Shown piece after piece: positions 5,125 to 7,921 of a stretch of 7,921 nt of DNA (position 1 is the first letter of the stretch; every line of letters begins with the position of its first letter). The notes beneath the pieces are model-generated. The model saw only the letters and a list, made by a program, of their open reading frames with translations, had not been told where the DNA came from and ran no database searches. The position numbers and the translations under genes are program-made. Location of the stretch: positions 1-7,921 of the forward strand of contig JAUWCK010000042.1 in NCBI GenBank assembly GCA_030609345.1, read 5' to 3'. The DNA comes from Methanosarcinales archaeon. GTDB lineage: Archaea; Halobacteriota; Methanosarcinia; Methanosarcinales; Methanogasteraceae.

Positions 5125-6150
5125 TTACCTCCATGCTGTATCCTTCCATCGTATTCCGATGATCACTATATCAAGGATGTTCACCACGTGGTCGTTGTTG
5201 AGATCCGCCCTGTCAGCCCATTCATCCGGAAGATCTCTCCAGCATGTATCAGGTGGTGAGCATGATCTGCCCCATCCAAAACCAACGATCGTGGCATCGA
5301 TGATATTTACAACACCATCACCGTTCGCATCGCCCGCGATATGGACGATCACATCGAAATATGTCGTGTTGGTCGCTGGCTCGTCATCAGTTACGGTGAG
5401 CAGTGCATGGAATGGCTCATAGTAGTTACCGGGTTCATCCGGACCGTTCCAGTTCCATGATGCGTATATGTGTTCACATATCATATCTGTCCCATAAGTA
5501 CCATCCCCGAAGCTCCATTCATAAGAGGTGATGCTACTACCTTCCGGAGCATGTGATCCGGAACCATCAAAACAGACCTTGCAGAGATACTTTGATCCCA
5601 CATTGTTGTACTCATCATAGACAAGCGCATCTGCGACCAGGGACTCATGGTGGACGGCAAGAGTGCCGTTTGTCACCTCGCAATCGATCGTGCTGAAGTT
5701 GACATCTGTTATGATCACCTCACTCAGGTTGAGATATGATGATGCTCCGGGATCGCCGATCGCGGTAAATGTAACAGTTGTAAGCGTTCCGCAGGACGCT
5801 ATACCTACCGTCGTATTCTTTCTCGTCTCTGAATACTCACATATACCTGTTGTATTATTGATCGTGCCTACCACGATCGCTGACTCATTACCATCTGATG
5901 TTAGAAACAGTCCCTTAGCCTGTACGTCCGCTCTAACTGCGCTCTTATCGAATGAGAGCAGATACTGAACGCCGTAGACCTCTTTTCCCTCCGGATCAAC
6001 GAATATGTCCACCGTGAACACCTCACCTGTATGTGCATCGGTATGGTGCGGTACCACCTCGATTGTGGCAGCACGAGCCCCATACGCCGTTGTGGAGAGG
6101 AGCATTATGCTTATCAGAACGATAATAAGTGTTAGTCCATTGTTTCTCAT
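5125..6150 (-). CDS. Secreted cohesin-PKD-dockerin protein
   Basis: This 341-residue protein is a likely link in a surface scaffold. It has a signal peptide (1 to about 27), a cohesin (about 29-167; EVYGVQY, GLFLTSDG), a PKD-type beta domain (about 172-270; SYEWSFGDG at 209-217, LLTVTDD at 250-256) and a C-terminal dockerin with calcium loops DANGDGVVNIID (274-285) and DLNNDHVVNILD (316-327). The loops are about 42 residues apart because of an insertion containing two cysteines. The protein ends soon after the second helix, without a membrane anchor. ATG 6150 is chosen because AGGAG followed by TGAT lies just upstream and a typical signal peptide begins there; the longer frame from 6204 adds 18 residues and overlaps the previous gene. 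It is the third of three tandem paralogues and the most diverged at its C-terminus (lacks the terminal YPV). Confidence 0.88.
   Translation of the reverse strand: MRNNGLTLIIVLISIMLLSTTAYGARAATIEVVPHHTDAHTGEVFTVDIFVDPEGKEVYGVQYLLSFDKSAVRADVQAKGLFLTSDGNESAIVVGTINNTTGICEYSETRKNTTVGIASCGTLTTVTFTAIGDPGASSYLNLSEVIITDVNFSTIDCEVTNGTLAVHHESLVADALVYDEYNNVGSKYLCKVCFDGSGSHAPEGSSITSYEWSFGDGTYGTDMICEHIYASWNWNGPDEPGNYYEPFHALLTVTDDEPATNTTYFDVIVHIAGDANGDGVVNIIDATIVGFGWGRSCSPPDTCWRDLPDEWADRADLNNDHVVNILDIVIIGIRWKDTAWR
5128..5132 (-). promoter_or_regulatory. RBS that decides the start at 5119
   Basis: GGAGG on the minus strand, 8 nt before ATG 5119, formed by the last codons and stop of the upstream gene (TGG AGG TAA). 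It argues against the longer start at 5149. Confidence 0.75.
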
Positions 6151-6171
6151 TTTTTCAATCACTCCTTGAAA

Positions 6172-6178
6172 TATAAAA
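6172..6178 (-). promoter_or_regulatory. Possible weak internal TATA element
   Basis: On the minus strand, TTTTATAT lies in the 38-nt gap before ATG 6150. It could serve as an internal promoter, but it is so close to the start that the message would be nearly leaderless, which does not fit the visible ribosome site. It may simply be an AT-rich spacer. Confidence 0.2.
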
Positions 6179-6188
6179 TTTAAACCGA

Positions 6189-7259
6189 TCAAACCGGATA
6201 CCATGCCTCACATCCCCACATCATACCGATGATCACTGCATCGAGGATGTTTATCACACAGTCGTTGTTCAGGTCAGCTGCATCTGATCGTTCACTGTCC
6301 CATAGATACTCGCAGCACGCTTCCGGGTCTTTGCACTCGTCGCCCCATGAAATACCAACACATATCGCGTCGGTGATGTCCGCCTTGCCGTCGCCGTTTG
6401 CATCACCAGCCATGTAGACCGCCACATCGAAGCAGGTGGTATCCGCAAGCTGTGGATATCCGTTATCGGTCACGGTCAGGCTCGCGTTGAATGGCTCGTA
6501 ATGACCGTCTGGATCGCCGAATGGCACCCAGTTCCAGGAAATGTATGAATGCTTCTTGCACGAGCATCCTCCGGAACTTTCGCCTACTCCATACTCACCA
6601 TCGCCAAACGCCCATCTGATATGGAGGATATCATCATCAGGGTCGGTTGAGTCTGAGCATAGCTCTGCAAAGCACTCGTAGAAATTATTCTTCGCATTGT
6701 TGATCCTGTGCTTCGAGCATCCTCTTGCCACTGGCGGCATGTTCCTGGTGACGTACACCGTGCCATTGTGAGTCACAGCCTCCACCGTACCGGTGTCTGC
6801 CCTGACGATGATCACACCACTGAGGTTAAGACCCGTGCACGCACCAGCGGCTCCGATTGCTGTGAACTGAATCACCGATGAGATGTTCTTCTCGGTTACG
6901 CCACCCGGTACCTTTCGTGTTTCAGCGTACGAGATGATGCTGTTTGTACAGTCTATCCTGTTGATGACCACGACCGTGTCACTTACCGGACCAAGAAACG
7001 GTCCCTTGACCTGTGACTCAGCCCTGGCGATCGATGGATCATACGAGAGGTAGTACTCAACACCATAGATATCGAGCCCAAGGGGGTCGATCGTTATGTT
7101 GACATCAAACTGCCCATGTGGCACGACAATCACGGTCTCGGGGTCAACGCTTATCGCTGCAGCATTGCATCCGGCAGTGACGGGTTGTCCGGCAGCGCCT
7201 GTGCAAACGAGCAGCAGGAGTAAGATGGATGCGAGAGCAGTATCAACCATTTTTATCAT
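6189..7259 (-). CDS. Secreted Cys-rich cohesin-PKD-dockerin protein
   Basis: This 356-residue protein has a signal peptide (1-24, SILLLLLVCTGAAG), a cohesin (about 35-170; DIYGVEYYLSYDP), a PKD-like domain (about 175-283; IRWAFGDGEYG at 214-224, ASLTVTDNG) and a dockerin with loops DANGDGKADITD (286-297) and DLNNDCVINILD (329-340) separated by a Cys-containing insertion (CKDPEACC). It ends AWYPV. Cysteines are plentiful, including CSC in the PKD domain. The start is uncertain: ATG 7259 gives an N-terminus with a Lys before the hydrophobic core, ATG 7250 (three codons later) would start MVDT, and neither has a clear ribosome site. The longer frame from 7337 would add 26 residues and overlap the upstream gene, so it is rejected. 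It is paralogous to both flanking genes. Confidence 0.87.
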   Translation of the reverse strand: MIKMVDTALASILLLLLVCTGAAGQPVTAGCNAAAISVDPETVIVVPHGQFDVNITIDPLGLDIYGVEYYLSYDPSIARAESQVKGPFLGPVSDTVVVINRIDCTNSIISYAETRKVPGGVTEKNISSVIQFTAIGAAGACTGLNLSGVIIVRADTGTVEAVTHNGTVYVTRNMPPVARGCSKHRINNAKNNFYECFAELCSDSTDPDDDILHIRWAFGDGEYGVGESSGGCSCKKHSYISWNWVPFGDPDGHYEPFNASLTVTDNGYPQLADTTCFDVAVYMAGDANGDGKADITDAICVGISWGDECKDPEACCEYLWDSERSDAADLNNDCVINILDAVIIGMMWGCEAWYPV

Positions 7260-7264
7260 ATCAT

Positions 7265-7298
7265 AAAAAAATAAAAAAAGAGTGGTTGTTAACCACTC
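7265..7298 (-). terminator. Hairpin and double T-tract at the end of the partial gene
   Basis: On the minus strand GAGTGGTT (7298-7291) pairs perfectly with AACCACTC (7287-7280) around a three-base AAC loop, followed by seven T's, A, and seven T's (7279-7265). The stop codon of the upstream gene (7299-7297) runs into the stem. The pattern is that of a terminator, yet the next gene starts only six bases later, so it may be a partial terminator or processing site that lowers expression of the downstream genes. The T-tract could alternatively act as a poor promoter element. Confidence 0.6.
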
Positions 7299-7921
7299 AA
7301 ACCGGATAGTACGCGTTGTGATCCCACATCGTTCCAACGATCACCGCATCGAGGATGTTTATCTTGCAGTCGTTGTTCAGGTCAGCCCTGTCAGCCATAT
7401 CCTCGCCAGTCCACAGAAGCTCGCAGCAGTCTGTGCCTGTGCATGCCTTGTCCCATGTGAGACCGATAAGAACAGCATCAAGGATGTTTACCTTGCCGTC
7501 GGCGTTTGCATCACCTGCCAGGTAGACGTTCACATCGATGTACGTGGTATCTTCCATCTGTACGTCTCCGTTGTCGGTTACGGTCAGGCTCGCGTTGAAT
7601 GGCTTGTAACGACCGCCATCTTCATATGAAACGCCGAATGGCTCCCATATCCATGAGGTGTACGAGTGATACTTGCACGGGCATTCTCCAAGACCCTCGC
7701 TCGTTCCATACTCACCGTCGCCAAACGACCATCGGATGTAGACGATCTCACCACCGCCACCAGGGGCGCCGAAATCAGGGTCAGTTGAGTTCGAGCATAG
7801 CTGTGCAAGGCACTCAAATTTCTTCTGCGCATTGTTGTGCAGGTGCTTCGAGCGTCCACTTGCAACTGGCGGCTGGTTGTCTGTGAGGCACACTTCGCCA
7901 TCAACGATTACGAATGACACC
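7297..7921 (-). CDS. Partial cohesin-PKD-dockerin protein (5' end outside window)
   Basis: Only the last 207 codons are present; the gene enters from the right edge. The first visible residues (VIVDGEVCLTD) match the final strand of the cohesin domain in its neighbours, so a signal peptide and cohesin are expected beyond the edge. A PKD-like domain follows (about 17-132; YIRWSFGDGEYG, ASLTVTDNG) with the same CPCKYHSY cysteine cluster, then a dockerin with loops DANADGKVNILD (137-148) and DLNNDCKINILD (180-191) around an insertion containing CTGTDCC. It ends YYPV. The GTG at 7920 is an internal codon and not a start. The protein is the closest relative of 6189-7259; both end in the same DNA string around the stop (7297-7308 and 6189-6200). 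Confidence 0.88.
   Translation of the reverse strand, partial: VSFVIVDGEVCLTDNQPPVASGRSKHLHNNAQKKFECLAQLCSNSTDPDFGAPGGGGEIVYIRWSFGDGEYGTSEGLGECPCKYHSYTSWIWEPFGVSYEDGGRYKPFNASLTVTDNGDVQMEDTTYIDVNVYLAGDANADGKVNILDAVLIGLTWDKACTGTDCCELLWTGEDMADRADLNNDCKINILDAVIVGTMWDHNAYYPV

Noticed and set aside
5120..5149. Longer start for the 4451-5119 gene at 5149
   Set aside because: It would put ten extra residues before a normal signal peptide and overlap the upstream gene; the ribosome site at 5128-5132 fits the start at 5119.
6151..6204. Longer start for the 5125-6150 gene at 6204
   Set aside because: It would add 18 residues before the signal peptide and overlap the preceding stop; AGGAG followed by TGAT sits properly before ATG 6150.
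7260..7337. Longer start for the 6189-7259 gene at 7337
   Set aside because: It would overlap the upstream gene's coding end and its hairpin, and place 26 residues ahead of the signal peptide.
7918..7920. GTG as the start of the rightmost gene
   Set aside because: The residues after it match the last strand of the cohesin domain in the paralogues, so the codon is internal and the gene continues beyond the edge.

Overview
The window looks archaeal, from a lineage related to methanogens, ANME archaea or Archaeoglobi. The evidence is a TTATATA-type TATA box with back-to-back archaeal-style T-tract termination, secreted proteins made of archaeal cohesin, dockerin, PKD and CARDB modules, and two C-terminal tails that resemble archaeosortase sorting signals (a VPXXXP-type and a PGF-like type). 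The exact lineage cannot be fixed from this sequence. Every protein gene lies on the minus strand, so transcription runs from high to low coordinates.

Layout in transcription order. Three tandem paralogues come first: a partial gene entering from the right edge (7297-7921), then 6189-7259 and 5125-6150. The two complete ones have a signal peptide, cohesin, Cys-rich PKD-like domain and dockerin. Next is a pair of dockerin-bearing cohesin proteins (4451-5119, one cohesin plus a half-degenerate dockerin; 3326-4450, two cohesins plus a dockerin). A hairpin-T-tract terminator (3274-3304) and a TATA box (3253-3262) then separate off a second unit: a previously unlisted 38-codon small ORF (3072-3188), a cohesin protein with a PGF-like membrane tail (2281-3075), and a cohesin protein with three CARDB repeats, a BACON-like domain and a VPXXXP-type tail (371-2284).

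The two cohesin pairs (5119-3326 and 3075-371) look like a duplicated two-gene unit. The first genes of each pair match each other, the second genes match each other, and the 23-nt junction is identical but is read in different frames. One pair ends in dockerins and the other in surface anchors. A reasonable model is that the two anchored cohesin proteins are cell-surface receptors, and that the cohesin-plus-dockerin proteins dock on them and on one another as an enzyme-free, chain-like scaffold. No catalytic domain is visible in the window.

At the left edge, on the plus strand and convergent with the cluster, is the 3' end of a group II intron: domain V at 35-67, domain VI with a bulged branch-point adenosine at 71-134, and an intron end at about 137. 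Its 5' part and any maturase lie outside the window. Between it and the cluster (138-370) there is no gene, only a threefold CTCTGTG repeat with 9-nt period and a hairpin near the end of the last gene.
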